Counted from the stretch's first letter, positions 7,307-16,184 are shown. The stretch is 30,546 nucleotides of DNA from Catenibacterium mitsuoka_A (GCF_964259225.1 NZ_CAXVKN010000027.1), one strand, 5' to 3'. Notes: a model not told the origin generated them from the letters alone. Translations and numbers: made by a program.

Positions 7307-7325
7307 ATGGTCAGAGGTGAGAATA

Positions 7326-8861
7326 TTGGAATATGCTATTGAAATGCTTAATATCACAAAAGAATTCCCTGGTATTAAAGCAAACGACGATATTACTCTT
7401 CAAGTAAAAAAAGGCGAAATTCATGCTTTGTTAGGTGAGAATGGTGCCGGTAAATCTACTTTGATGAGTATTTTATTTGGTCTTTATCAGCCTGATGTGG
7501 GTGAAATAAAGATTAATGGACAAAGCGTTAAAATCAATGACCCAAATGATGCCAATAAATATAACATTGGTATGGTGCATCAGCATTTTAAACTTGTTCA
7601 TAATTTCACTGTTTTGGAAAACATTATTTTAGGGGTTGAAGAAAAGGGTTTATTTGGTAAGCTCAAGACAGATAATGCGCGTAAGAAGGTGATGGGCTTA
7701 TCTGAGAAGTATCATTTAAACATTGATCCAGATGCAAAGATTGAAGATATTACTGTTGGTATGCAGCAGCGTGTAGAAATCTTAAAGATGTTATATAGAA
7801 ATAATGATATCTTGATTTTTGATGAACCTACTGCAGTACTCACTCCACAGGAAATTGATGAGTTAATGAAAATCATGAAGGAACTTATTAAGGAAGGTAA
7901 ATCCATCATTTTCATTACTCATAAGTTAAATGAAATTAAAGCAGTAGCGGATCGCTGTACAATCATTCGTAAGGGACGTTATGTTGGTACAGTCAATGTA
8001 GCTGATGTGACTAAAGAACAGTTATCAGAAATGATGGTTGGTCATAAGGTAAACTTAACAGTCACTAAAGATGATCATGAACCATCTGATGTTGTATTAA
8101 AAGTGGACCATTTAAGCTATCAGCCTAAGACTTCAGATAAACTTCTTTTAAATGATGTTTCATTTGAAGTAAGAAAAGGTGAAATTGTTTGTATTGCTGG
8201 TATTGATGGCAATGGTCAGAGTGAGTTGATTTATAACTTAACAGGTCTAGAACAGCCTAATATGGGTCATGTTTACTTAAATGATGAAGAGATTACACAT
8301 AAGAGTATTCGTTATCGTAATGATCATGGTTTATCTCATATCCCAGAAGACCGTCATAAACATGGGTTAGTTCTTGATTATACTCTTGGTGAAAACTTGA
8401 TTTTAAAATCATATTATAAGAAAGACTTCCAGAATCATGGCATTATTAATTTTGACGCAATGAATACTTATGCTGATCGTCTTATTGAAGAATATGATGT
8501 GCGTTCTGGTGAAGGTAGAAATTCTATTGTACGTGGTATGTCCGGTGGTAACCAGCAGAAAGCTATCATTGCAAGGGAAGTAGAACAGAATGATGACCTA
8601 CTTATTGCAGTACAGCCTACACGTGGTCTAGATGTTGGGGCTATTGAATTTATTCATAAGCAGATTGTTAAGACAAGAGACAACAATAAAGCAGTATTAC
8701 TTGTGTCACTTGAACTTGATGAAGTTATGAACTTATCAGATCGTATTTTAGTGATGTATGAAGGGGAAATCGTTGCGGATCTTAATCCAAAAGAGACTAC
8801 TATTCAGGAATTAGGACTTTATATGGCAGGTTCTAAGAGAGGAGAAGGTTATGAAAAGTAA
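7326..8861 (+). CDS. ABC transporter ATP-binding protein, BMP/nucleoside type (NupO-like)
   Basis: The protein has about 511 residues with two fused nucleotide-binding domains, as usual for sugar/nucleoside importers of the carbohydrate-uptake-2 class. Domain 1 has Walker A GENGAGKST (about 37-45), the Q-loop MVHQHF, a signature degenerated to TVGMQQRVE and Walker B ILIFDEPT. Domain 2 has a non-canonical Walker A (GIDGNGQSE), signature SGGNQQK and TRGLDVG. This asymmetry is normal in the family, with only one site fully active. The start is TTG 7326, with AGAGGTGAG four bases upstream; GTG 7317 lies within that SD and cannot be the start. The stop overlaps the first permease by 11 bases, so the two are translationally coupled. 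It powers import of the ligand of the BMP lipoprotein, probably nucleosides. Confidence 0.93.
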   Translation: MEYAIEMLNITKEFPGIKANDDITLQVKKGEIHALLGENGAGKSTLMSILFGLYQPDVGEIKINGQSVKINDPNDANKYNIGMVHQHFKLVHNFTVLENIILGVEEKGLFGKLKTDNARKKVMGLSEKYHLNIDPDAKIEDITVGMQQRVEILKMLYRNNDILIFDEPTAVLTPQEIDELMKIMKELIKEGKSIIFITHKLNEIKAVADRCTIIRKGRYVGTVNVADVTKEQLSEMMVGHKVNLTVTKDDHEPSDVVLKVDHLSYQPKTSDKLLLNDVSFEVRKGEIVCIAGIDGNGQSELIYNLTGLEQPNMGHVYLNDEEITHKSIRYRNDHGLSHIPEDRHKHGLVLDYTLGENLILKSYYKKDFQNHGIINFDAMNTYADRLIEEYDVRSGEGRNSIVRGMSGGNQQKAIIAREVEQNDDLLIAVQPTRGLDVGAIEFIHKQIVKTRDNNKAVLLVSLELDEVMNLSDRILVMYEGEIVADLNPKETTIQELGLYMAGSKRGEGYEK

Positions 8862-9969
8862 TAAACCCGCTTTAATGGAACGTGCCAGCTTCAAATCAAT
8901 TGTGTCTTCTTTAATCGCAATTTTAATGGGGCTAGTCGTTGGTTTTATCATTATCTTAATTGCTAATCCTAGTGATGCATTACAGGGATTATCTATTTTA
9001 TTAACAGGTGGCTTTAGAGAAGGGTTATCTAGTATTGGACAGGTTATTTATTTAGCTGTACCAATCATGATGACAGGTCTATCTGTTTCATTTGCTTATA
9101 AATGTGGTGAATTTAATATCGGTGTTCCTGGACAGTATTTAGTAGGATGTTTCACTGCTGTATTTATCGCATTAAGAGCAACTTTTATTCCAGATAACTT
9201 AGTTTGGATTTTTGCTATTTTAGGTGCTGGTATTGCTGGTGCTTTATGGGCACTTATTCCTGGTATCTTAAAGGCTGCTCGTAATGTAAACGTTGTTATT
9301 TCTGGTATCATGTGTAACTATATTGGTATGTTACTTGTTATCCAGGGTATTAAAGCCACTATCTACAACTCTACTGGTGCAGAAAGTTATGCTGTATCTA
9401 AAGCACGTAGTATTCCTGGATTTGGCTTAAATCAGATCTTTGGTGATCGTGTTAACCTTGGTATTATCATTGCAATCTTACTTTGTGTACTTGCTTGGTT
9501 TATCATGAATAAAACTACTTTTGGTTATGAACTAAAAGCATGTGGTTTCAATAAAGATGCAGCAAGATATGCAGGTATGAACGAAAAGAAATGTATCGTT
9601 TTAGCCCTTATGATTTCAGGATTCTTTGCTGGAGTAGGTGGTGCCTTAACTTACTTATGTGGTACTGGTAAAACATTACCAATCACAGAAACATTACCAA
9701 ACGAAGGCTGGAACGGTATCCCAGTTGCCTTACTTGGTTTCTCTAATCCAATTGGCTGTATCTTTGCTGCCTTATTCATTGGTTATATGAATGTTGGTGG
9801 TAACTATATGCAGGCACTTAATATTGCGATTGAAGTTATTGATATTATCGTTGCTGTTATTATCTACTTTGCTTCATTCACATTATTCATTAAAGCCTTA
9901 TTAGAACGTTATCAAAGAAATAAAAAGAGAAAAGCAGAAATACAGAATAAAGGAGGTAAAACAGAATGA
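8851..9969 (+). CDS. BMP/nucleoside ABC transporter permease 1 (NupP-like)
   Basis: The protein has 372 residues and about eight to ten membrane helices, of the BPD_transp_2 family. The conserved region CGEFNIGVPGQYLVG and the coupling segment YELKACGFNKDAARYAGMNEKK are family marks; the latter contacts the ATPase. A basic C-terminal tail (RNKKRKAEIQNKGGK) faces the cytoplasm. ATG 8851 follows GAGAAGG and overlaps the ATPase stop by 11 bases. The end overlaps the next permease by four bases (ATGA). It pairs with permease 2 to form the pore. Confidence 0.93.
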   Translation: MKSNKPALMERASFKSIVSSLIAILMGLVVGFIIILIANPSDALQGLSILLTGGFREGLSSIGQVIYLAVPIMMTGLSVSFAYKCGEFNIGVPGQYLVGCFTAVFIALRATFIPDNLVWIFAILGAGIAGALWALIPGILKAARNVNVVISGIMCNYIGMLLVIQGIKATIYNSTGAESYAVSKARSIPGFGLNQIFGDRVNLGIIIAILLCVLAWFIMNKTTFGYELKACGFNKDAARYAGMNEKKCIVLALMISGFFAGVGGALTYLCGTGKTLPITETLPNEGWNGIPVALLGFSNPIGCIFAALFIGYMNVGGNYMQALNIAIEVIDIIVAVIIYFASFTLFIKALLERYQRNKKRKAEIQNKGGKTE

Positions 9970-10928
9970 GTATAGTTTATTTCCTTTTTGCTCAGACTTT
10001 ACTATTTGCCATTCCATTAATGATTGTTGCTTTGGGTGGTATGTTCTCTGAACGAAGTGGTGTTGTTAACTTAGCCCTTGAAGGTATTATGATCATTGGT
10101 GGTTTTGCTGGTGTATTCTATTTAAATTATATGCAGTCTAATGATATTCTTCATGGTCTGCCACTATTATTAACAGGTTTACTTATTTCTGGTATTGTTG
10201 GTATACTATTTAGTATGCTTCATGCCTTTGCAGCCATTCATTTAAGTGCTGACCAGACTATTTCTGGTACTGCATTAAATATGCTTGCTCCAGCACTTGG
10301 TATCTTCATCGCAAAAACTGTACAGGATGGTATGCAGAACGTTTCATTCACTAATGAATTCAGAATTTCTGAAGTTCCTGGACTTAGTAGTATTCCAGTA
10401 CTTGGTGATTTATTCTTCAAGAACTGCTATTTTACTACATTCCTAGGCATTGCGATTCTTATCATTTCTTGGTATTTCCTTATGAAAACTAAGACTGGTT
10501 TAAGAATCCGTTCTTGTGGTGAAAACCCTCAGGCAGCAGATGCTGCAGGGATCAGTGTTTATAAGATCAGATATCTAGGTGTAGGTATTTCTGGTTTCTT
10601 AGCTGGTATGGGTGGACTTATTTATATTCTACCTATCTCTACAGAATTCACCTGCACTGTTGCTGGTTATGGTTTCTTAGCTTTAGCTGTATTAATCTTT
10701 GGTAACTGGGCACCATTAAGAATTGCTGGTGCAGCATTCTTCTTTGGTTTCATGAAGACATTGTCTTATACATATAACTCAGTTCCATTACTTGCTAAAA
10801 TGTCTTTACCTGATACAACATATAAATTGATTCCATATGTTGCCACTTTAATTCTATTAGCATTCACATCTAAGAACTCAGCTGCGCCTCGTGCAGATGG
10901 TGTGCCTTACGATAAGTCTAAACGTTAA
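9966..10928 (+). CDS. BMP/nucleoside ABC transporter permease 2 (NupQ-like)
   Basis: The protein has 320 residues, very hydrophobic, of the same family as permease 1. Family segments are FSERSGVVNLALEGIMIIGG near the N-terminus and the coupling helix GLRIRSCGENPQAADAAGIS. It starts at ATG 9966 within the stop of permease 1, with AAAGGAGG about nine bases upstream. It forms the heterodimeric membrane channel with permease 1. A strong terminator 7 bases after the stop ends the operon. Confidence 0.94.
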   Translation: MSIVYFLFAQTLLFAIPLMIVALGGMFSERSGVVNLALEGIMIIGGFAGVFYLNYMQSNDILHGLPLLLTGLLISGIVGILFSMLHAFAAIHLSADQTISGTALNMLAPALGIFIAKTVQDGMQNVSFTNEFRISEVPGLSSIPVLGDLFFKNCYFTTFLGIAILIISWYFLMKTKTGLRIRSCGENPQAADAAGISVYKIRYLGVGISGFLAGMGGLIYILPISTEFTCTVAGYGFLALAVLIFGNWAPLRIAGAAFFFGFMKTLSYTYNSVPLLAKMSLPDTTYKLIPYVATLILLAFTSKNSAAPRADGVPYDKSKR

Positions 10929-10935
10929 TAGAGTC

Positions 10936-10959
10936 GGACTCCCTAGGGAGTCCTTTTTT
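10936..10959 (+). terminator. Terminator of the ABC importer operon
   Basis: GGACTCCCTAGGGAGTCC is a perfect palindrome followed by six T (10954-10959). Confidence 0.95.
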
Positions 10960-10960
10960 C

Positions 10961-10988
10961 TTGCACTACTATACAAAAAAGTTATAAT
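10961..10988 (+). promoter_or_regulatory. Promoter for ymfF-ymfH
   Basis: TTGCAC (10961-10966), a 16-base spacer and TATAAT (10983-10988). It starts directly after the T run of the preceding terminator. The leader would be about 20 bases, with SD AAGAGGT. Confidence 0.8.
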
Positions 10989-11014
10989 GAATAGAGAAAG
11001 AAAAGAGGTATACA

Positions 11015-12307
11015 ATGAACAAGATCTATCAAATGAATGGATATCAACTTCACTTGATTTCATCTAAGAAATTTAAAGATATTACAATCTCTGTTCGTTT
11101 TAAAGGACGTTTTACAAGAGAAACAGTCACAAGTAGAAGTGTTCTAGGATTTTTAATGATCACTGGAACTATGAAGCATCCAACACAAAAGGACTTATCT
11201 AGAACACTAGAAGATTTATATGGTGCAAATCTTTCTGCTAATATTTCTTCAGCAGGTAAAGGCCATATTATTACTTTTAAGAATACATGTGTTAATCAGG
11301 AGTTCCTTCCTATCAATGAAAATCTACTCATTAAACAGGTAGATTTATTAAATGAATTAGTGAATCATCCTTATATAGTGGATAACCATTTCGATGAAGA
11401 AATGACTGAACTTAAAAAACAAGAAATCACATATCGTATTATGGCTGATATGGACGATAAGATGGGCTATGCCTTTGACCGTATGGTTGATTATATGGGT
11501 AGAGGAAGTGTGCTAGGATTACGTTCTACAGGTTATATAGAGGATATGGATAACATCAATGCTTATACTCTTGTAGAGACATATAAAGATATGATTCAAA
11601 ATGATGATAAGCATGTTTATGTGGTAGGGGATATAGATGAAAGTATCGTTTCTATCTTCAAAGAAAAGCTACAATTCCCAGAAGTAAAACATGATCCTTA
11701 TTCTAGTGCCTTTATGTATCAAAATGATCGTAAACATCTTTTAGATATTATTGAAAAACAGGATATCGTCCAGTCTAAGCTCGTTATGGGTTATAAGGCA
11801 AACTGCTGTACCTTAAGTGAAAATACAGCTGCAATGAGCGTATTTTCTAATTTATTAGGAGGTTATTCTCAATCCAGACTATTCCAGGTAGTCAGAGAAA
11901 AGAACAGCTTATGTTACTTTATTCATTCAAGTTATGATCCGATGAATGGTATTATGACCATTGCAGCAGGTATTGATATGAATAATTATGATAAGACTAA
12001 AGAGTTAATTGGAAAACAGATCAAAGACTTACAGGCTGGGCATATCACCGATGAAGAATTATCAATGGTAAAGACAATGCTTATCAATGCATTATCTAAA
12101 GTAGATGATGATCCTGATGCCATTATCTCATTCAACTGGAGGAGAGATATTATTAATAGTCAGAATACAATTGAAGATAAGCAGAATGCGATTAGAAATG
12201 TCACTAAAGAAGATGTCATTAAATGTGCTCAAAGTATAGAATTAGACACTATCTATTTCTTAACTGGAAAGGAGTTCTATGAAGAAAACTTATTATCCAA
12301 CAATTAA
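11015..12307 (+). CDS. ymfF: M16 peptidase-like protein YmfF (non-catalytic partner)
   Basis: The protein has 430 residues with the two-lobe M16 (insulinase/mitochondrial processing peptidase) fold. The segment where the zinc motif HxxEH is expected (about residues 42-60) has no such motif, while typical later features remain (SRLFQVVREKNSLCYFIHSSYDP). In this family one subunit often lacks zinc ligands and pairs with an active one; here that is the next gene, with which it overlaps by 29 bases. NCBI naming links such proteins to EF-P 5-aminopentanol modification in Bacillus, but the direct substrate is not settled. Its place after ftsK and the BMP transporter resembles Listeria and Bacillus. 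The SD is AAGAGGT before ATG 11015. Confidence 0.87.
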   Translation: MNKIYQMNGYQLHLISSKKFKDITISVRFKGRFTRETVTSRSVLGFLMITGTMKHPTQKDLSRTLEDLYGANLSANISSAGKGHIITFKNTCVNQEFLPINENLLIKQVDLLNELVNHPYIVDNHFDEEMTELKKQEITYRIMADMDDKMGYAFDRMVDYMGRGSVLGLRSTGYIEDMDNINAYTLVETYKDMIQNDDKHVYVVGDIDESIVSIFKEKLQFPEVKHDPYSSAFMYQNDRKHLLDIIEKQDIVQSKLVMGYKANCCTLSENTAAMSVFSNLLGGYSQSRLFQVVREKNSLCYFIHSSYDPMNGIMTIAAGIDMNNYDKTKELIGKQIKDLQAGHITDEELSMVKTMLINALSKVDDDPDAIISFNWRRDIINSQNTIEDKQNAIRNVTKEDVIKCAQSIELDTIYFLTGKEFYEENLLSNN

Positions 12308-13571
12308 AGAAACACTCTATCATGAAAAGATGAGCAATGGACTTAATGTCTATTTGATGCCAAAAGATGGCTTTACTAAGACATATGGCTTATTTTCAAC
12401 ACGTTTTGGTTCTATTGACCGTAGCTTTGTTCCTCTAGGAGAAACAGATTTAATCACAGTACCTGATGGTGTCGCTCATTTTCTAGAACATAAGATGTTT
12501 GATATGGAAGATGGAGATGCCTCAGAAAAGTTTGCTGCACTTGGTGCGAGCAGTAACGCCTTCACTTCTCATAGCCGTACTGCTTATTTGTTCAATACAG
12601 CTGCGAATGTTGATGAATGTACTGAATTATTATTAGATTTCGTGCAGGAACTCAATGTTACACCTGAAAGTATTGAAAAAGAAAAGGGCATCATTAATCA
12701 GGAAATAGGCATGTATAATGATGATCCTGACTGGCGTGGTTATTTTGGTGCCATCAGCAACCTTTATCATAATCATCCTGTTAGAATTGATATTGCTGGT
12801 ACTGTTGAAACTGTGGCGGAAATCGATTATGACATCTTACAAAAGTGCTATCATACATTCTATCATCCATCTAATATGATGTTATTTGTGTCAGGAAACT
12901 TTGATCCAGAACACCTCATGTCCGTTATTAGAGATAATCAGGCAAAGAAAGATTTCAATGATATGCCTCCAATTGTAAGAGGAGATCACAATGAACCAGA
13001 AACCATCTTTAAAGCTTATGAAGAAAATGAAATGGATGTTACCATGACTAAGGTCAATGTCGCAATAAAAATAAACAATGTCCCTGAATCGCCTGAAGAA
13101 AAACTCAAAAGACAGCTTTCATTCTATATCTTCATGGATATGTTATTCTCTAAGAGTAGTGATTTAAGAGATGAATGGACTAAGATGGGACTCATCAATG
13201 ATTCTTTCTTCACTAACTTCTCACAAGAGCGTGATTTCTCTCATATTATTTTTGCAGGAGATAGTCCTAAACCTGAGGAACTTCTATCTCATATACATAA
13301 ACTTATTGAAGATATTCCTCATATGACATTGGATGAAGAAGCATTCAATAGAATGAAAAGAAATAATATTGGAACTCTTATTGGCTTTTTCAATTCTATC
13401 GAAACAATCGCTTCATTATTTAGCCAATACTATTTAGAAGGTATTAATTTATTTGATCTATTTGAGGCCTATCAGGCTCTTACTATCGATGATATTAAAA
13501 ATATTTTGCCTCTATTTTGTAAGGATTTAACATCTAATTTTATTGTTAGACCACTTAAGGATAACGCCTAG
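12279..13571 (+). CDS. ymfH: M16 zinc peptidase YmfH (catalytic partner)
   Basis: The protein has 430 residues. The inverted zinc motif H67-F-L-E-H71 is intact, and the third ligand is probably Glu142 in INQEIGMYNDDP, as in active M16 enzymes. It should form a clamshell heterodimer with the preceding inactive-type subunit and cleave peptides, in the cytoplasm since no signal peptide is seen. ATG 12279 has AAAGGAG four bases upstream and lies inside the ymfF frame, so translation is coupled and roughly equimolar. No hairpin terminator follows; the next promoter starts four bases after its stop. Confidence 0.9.
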   Translation: MKKTYYPTIKETLYHEKMSNGLNVYLMPKDGFTKTYGLFSTRFGSIDRSFVPLGETDLITVPDGVAHFLEHKMFDMEDGDASEKFAALGASSNAFTSHSRTAYLFNTAANVDECTELLLDFVQELNVTPESIEKEKGIINQEIGMYNDDPDWRGYFGAISNLYHNHPVRIDIAGTVETVAEIDYDILQKCYHTFYHPSNMMLFVSGNFDPEHLMSVIRDNQAKKDFNDMPPIVRGDHNEPETIFKAYEENEMDVTMTKVNVAIKINNVPESPEEKLKRQLSFYIFMDMLFSKSSDLRDEWTKMGLINDSFFTNFSQERDFSHIIFAGDSPKPEELLSHIHKLIEDIPHMTLDEEAFNRMKRNNIGTLIGFFNSIETIASLFSQYYLEGINLFDLFEAYQALTIDDIKNILPLFCKDLTSNFIVRPLKDNA

Positions 13572-13574
13572 ATG

Positions 13575-13602
13575 TTGACTAAAAAGGTGCTTATGCTATA
13601 AT
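13575..13602 (+). promoter_or_regulatory. Strong promoter for the structured RNA
   Basis: TTGACT (13575-13580), a 16-base spacer and an extended -10 TATGCTATAAT (core 13597-13602). It is one of the best promoters in the window. Expected start is 13608-13610, exactly at the base of the long closing stem of the downstream RNA. Confidence 0.85.
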
Positions 13603-13608
13603 GGTGGT

Positions 13609-13766
13609 GACCTGAGAGTATATGGATTTCCTACATTTTTGATAAGGGAACCTGATTGTTAGAAAGACGGTGTTGAAGACCTGCTACGAGTAGGGATCCT
13701 AAAGTTTTTCACAAGGTGCCCACCTGTATTTAACAGGGATAATCAACGCCTCTTAGGTCTTTTCGT
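13609..13766 (+). ncRNA. Structured RNA, unassigned; 6S-like candidate or ynzC leader
   Basis: An RNA of about 160 nt is bounded by a 10-pair closing helix: GACCTGAGAG (13609-13618) with CTCTTAGGTC (13750-13759), one G-U pair. A T-rich tail follows (TTTTCGTTTGTTT). Inside are GG-A-TTTCCT/AGGGAACC (13624-13652, bulged A), an 8-pair helix GGTGTTGA (13669-13676)/TCAACGCC (13743-13750), and alternative hairpins AGGTG/CACCT and CCTGT/ACAGG. No open frame covers it. Promoter and closing stem coincide with the RNA start, and the closing stem plus T tail could terminate, so a free RNA is likely. Size, closing stem and the 3' part suggest 6S (SsrS) RNA, but this is from memory of family features, and the local hairpins in the 5' half are not typical of the rod shape. 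The alternative is a cis-acting leader of ynzC. Confidence 0.55.
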
Positions 13767-13792
13767 TTGTTTAAATTATACAGGAGGTCGTT

Positions 13793-14020
13793 ATGGCTAT
13801 TGATCAGAAACTCATCAATGAAATTAATGCACTTGCTCATAAAAAGAAGACAGTAGGTCTTACACCTGAAGAACAGGTTCGTCAGCAGAAGCTTAGACAA
13901 AAATACCTAAAAGAATTTAGAAGAGGCTTTGAACAGCAGCTTCAGAGTATCAAAGTTGTTGATGCAAATGGTAACGATGTCACTCCTGCTAAAGCAAGAA
14001 TGCATAAAAAAGTAAATTAG
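13793..14020 (+). CDS. ynzC: DUF896/UPF0291 protein YnzC
   Basis: The protein has 75 residues of the YnzC family: INEINALAHKKKTVGLT...EEQ, then RQKYLKEFRRGFEQQLQSIK and the conserved end VVDANGNDVTP. The family is a small helical-hairpin cytoplasmic protein whose role is not firmly known; in Bacillus it lies in the lexA-yneA-yneB-ynzC region next to tkt, as here. ATG 13793 has AGGAGGT five bases upstream. Transcription comes either from readthrough of the structured RNA or from a weak -10-like TTATAC just before the SD. A terminator overlaps its stop. Confidence 0.9.
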   Translation: MAIDQKLINEINALAHKKKTVGLTPEEQVRQQKLRQKYLKEFRRGFEQQLQSIKVVDANGNDVTPAKARMHKKVN

Positions 14021-14049
14021 ACAGTCTTTGTGAAAAGATTGTCTTTTTT
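14019..14049 (+). terminator. Terminator overlapping the ynzC stop
   Basis: AGACAGTCTT/AAGATTGTCT (one G-U pair) with a six-base loop and six T (14044-14049). The arm begins in the last two bases of the stop codon. Confidence 0.9.
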
Positions 14050-14065
14050 ATTGCGTAAAAAATGG

Positions 14066-14093
14066 TTTACACATCAATAAAATTATGTATAAT
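14066..14093 (+). promoter_or_regulatory. Promoter for tkt
   Basis: TTTACA (14066-14071), a 16-base spacer and TATAAT (14088-14093). The SD AGGAGGT (14104-14110) follows with a leader of under 20 bases, so no room is left for a riboswitch. Confidence 0.85.
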
Positions 14094-14117
14094 GATGGTG
14101 ATTAGGAGGTACTCGAA

Positions 14118-16088
14118 ATGGATTCGAATTTATCGATCGCTACAATAAGATCGCTTTGTATTGACATGATCAATAAGGCAAATTCTGGTCATCCAGGTAT
14201 GGTTCTAGATGGCGCACCTGCTTTATACACATTGTTTACTAAGGTGATGAACATAAATCCCTCTTTGTCTAGTTGGCAAAATAGGGATCGCTTTGTTCTT
14301 GCAAGTGGTCATGCTAGTTCTTTACTTTATGCTTTATTACATCTTTCTGGTTATGATTTAAGTCTTGATGATTTAAAACAGTTCAGACAGTGGCAGTCAA
14401 AAACACCTGGACATCCAGAAATCACTATCACAGATGGTGTAGATGCATCTTCAGGACCTTTAGGTCAGGGTGTTCCTACAGCAACAGGTATGGCAATTGC
14501 TGAAAAGTTCCTTGCAGAAAAGTACAACAAGGAAGATTGTTCAATTGTTGACCATTACACATATGTATTATGTGGTGATGGTGATATGCAGGAAGGTGTG
14601 ACTTATGAAGCATCATCTCTTGCTGGTCATCTTTCATTAGGTAAGTTAATTGTTATCTATGATGCCAATGAAGTAACACTTGATGGTCCTCTTTCATATT
14701 CATTCAGTGAAAATGTAAAGAAGAGATATGAAGCAATGAATTGGCAGGTTATCGAAGTGGCTGATGGTAATGACATTCAGGCCATCAACCGTGCATTAAA
14801 GCGTGCTAAGAAAGAGTTATTCAAACCATCTATTATCATCATGAAGACTGTTATTGGTTATGGTTCTTGCAACCAGGGAACTAATAAAGTTCATGGTTCA
14901 CCTCTAGGTGAAGAAGACGGTAAGAATGCTAAGTTATCTTATGGATTTGACCATGATCCTTTCTATGTTCCTGAAGAAGTTTATGATGATTTTAAGAAGA
15001 ACGTAAAAGACCGTGGTACAAGAGTATATAAGAAATGGTTAAAGACTGTTGAAGAATATGCTGAAAAGTATCCAGAAGAATATAAAGAATATAAAAATGC
15101 TATTGAAGGTAATTATCATTTAGATATTACAGAACTTCAAAAGGAATTCAAACCTGGTTATACAGAAGCGACTCGTAATATTTCTCATAGAATTATTCAG
15201 GAAGTGGCTAAGCAGAACCCTACATTCTTATCTGGTACTGCAGATCTATCTTCATCTACTAAGACATCAATCCAGGGCGAAGGAAGATTTAGCTGTGAAG
15301 ACTATACTGGAAGAAATGTATATTTTGGTATCAGAGAATTCGCAATGGTGTCTATTATGAATGGTATGACATTACATAAGGGTGTTAAGATTTCAGCAGG
15401 GGGCTTCTTAGTATTCAGTGATTACTTTAAAGCAGCCTTAAGAATGGGTTCTTTACAGGAATGTCCAATCATTCTTCCATTATCACATGACTCTATCGCA
15501 GTTGGTGAAGATGGTCCTACACATCAGCCTGTTGAACAGCTTGCAATGCTTAGAAGCAGTATTGATGTTGAAGTATTACGTCCAGCTGATGCAAATGAAA
15601 TGCTTGCATCTTGGAAGATTGCTGTTGAAACAAAGAACATGCCAGTCGCATTAATTCTTACTAGACAGCCAGTAGAAAACCTTACAAATTCTACTTATGA
15701 AGATGTATTACATGGTGCTTATATTGCTAGAAAAGAATCTGGTGACTTAGAAGGTATCATTATCGCTTCTGGTTCTGAAGTGGGTCTTGCTATTCATGCA
15801 CAGGAAGAATTAGAAAAACAGGGACATTCAGTACGTGTTGTTTCTATGCCTTCAATGAACTTGTTTGATGCACAGAGAGACGAATATAAGGAATCCGTTT
15901 TACCAAATAGCTGCAGAAAGCGTCTTTCTGTAGAAATGTTATCTGATTTTGGATGGCATAAATATGTAGGTTTAGATGGTAAGACTATGGGAGTTGATAC
16001 TTTTGGTGCGAGTGCTCCAGCAAGCAAAGTCATTAAAGAATATGGTTTTACTGTAGAAAACGTAGTAAAAGAATACAATTCATTATAA
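14118..16088 (+). CDS. tkt: Transketolase
   Basis: The protein has 656 residues, full length. It transfers two-carbon ketol units between sugar phosphates in the non-oxidative pentose phosphate pathway, using thiamine diphosphate and a divalent metal. The diphosphate/metal motif GDGDMQEG (153-160) with downstream YDANEVTLDG, the N-terminal ANSGHPGM and ASGHAS, SSGPLGQG, and the C-terminal-half segment EDGPTHQPVEQLAMLRS (substrate His) are all present. ATG 14118 follows AGGAGGT by seven bases. It has its own promoter and terminator and is monocistronic, lying between ynzC and yneF as in Bacillus. Confidence 0.97.
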   Translation: MDSNLSIATIRSLCIDMINKANSGHPGMVLDGAPALYTLFTKVMNINPSLSSWQNRDRFVLASGHASSLLYALLHLSGYDLSLDDLKQFRQWQSKTPGHPEITITDGVDASSGPLGQGVPTATGMAIAEKFLAEKYNKEDCSIVDHYTYVLCGDGDMQEGVTYEASSLAGHLSLGKLIVIYDANEVTLDGPLSYSFSENVKKRYEAMNWQVIEVADGNDIQAINRALKRAKKELFKPSIIIMKTVIGYGSCNQGTNKVHGSPLGEEDGKNAKLSYGFDHDPFYVPEEVYDDFKKNVKDRGTRVYKKWLKTVEEYAEKYPEEYKEYKNAIEGNYHLDITELQKEFKPGYTEATRNISHRIIQEVAKQNPTFLSGTADLSSSTKTSIQGEGRFSCEDYTGRNVYFGIREFAMVSIMNGMTLHKGVKISAGGFLVFSDYFKAALRMGSLQECPIILPLSHDSIAVGEDGPTHQPVEQLAMLRSSIDVEVLRPADANEMLASWKIAVETKNMPVALILTRQPVENLTNSTYEDVLHGAYIARKESGDLEGIIIASGSEVGLAIHAQEELEKQGHSVRVVSMPSMNLFDAQRDEYKESVLPNSCRKRLSVEMLSDFGWHKYVGLDGKTMGVDTFGASAPASKVIKEYGFTVENVVKEYNSL

Positions 16089-16098
16089 AAACAACTAA

Positions 16099-16130
16099 AA
16101 AGAGAGGGTATCTTAGGATATTCTCTCTTT
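16099..16130 (+). terminator. Terminator after tkt
   Basis: The stem AAAGAGAGGGTATC/GATATTCTCTCTTT has 14 pairs, two of them G-U, with loop TTAG. The T run is short (CTTTAATT), so termination may be incomplete. Confidence 0.75.
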
Positions 16131-16155
16131 AATTAGTGCTAAAACACTAAAACAA

Positions 16156-16184
16156 TTTACAAACATAATCTAGTTTGATATAAT
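16156..16184 (+). promoter_or_regulatory. Promoter for yneF
   Basis: TTTACA (16156-16161), a 17-base spacer and TATAAT (16179-16184) with a TGA just upstream (extended -10). A 10-base palindrome TTAACGTTAA (16188-16197) covers the expected start, and a TAGTG/CACTA inverted repeat (16134-16149) lies upstream of the -35; either might be a regulator site. Confidence 0.85.

Noticed and set aside
7317..7325. GTG start for the ABC ATPase
   Set aside because: This GTG is part of the AGAGGTGAG SD; TTG 7326 has correct spacing.
13609..13700. Possible TPP riboswitch (CTGAGAG, GAACCTGAT and GTAGGGA occur in order near a transketolase gene)
   Set aside because: The conserved helix between ACCTGAT and the GCGTAGGGA box is missing, spacing is wrong, CTGAGAG is used in the closing stem, and tkt has its own promoter further downstream with a leader of under 20 bases.
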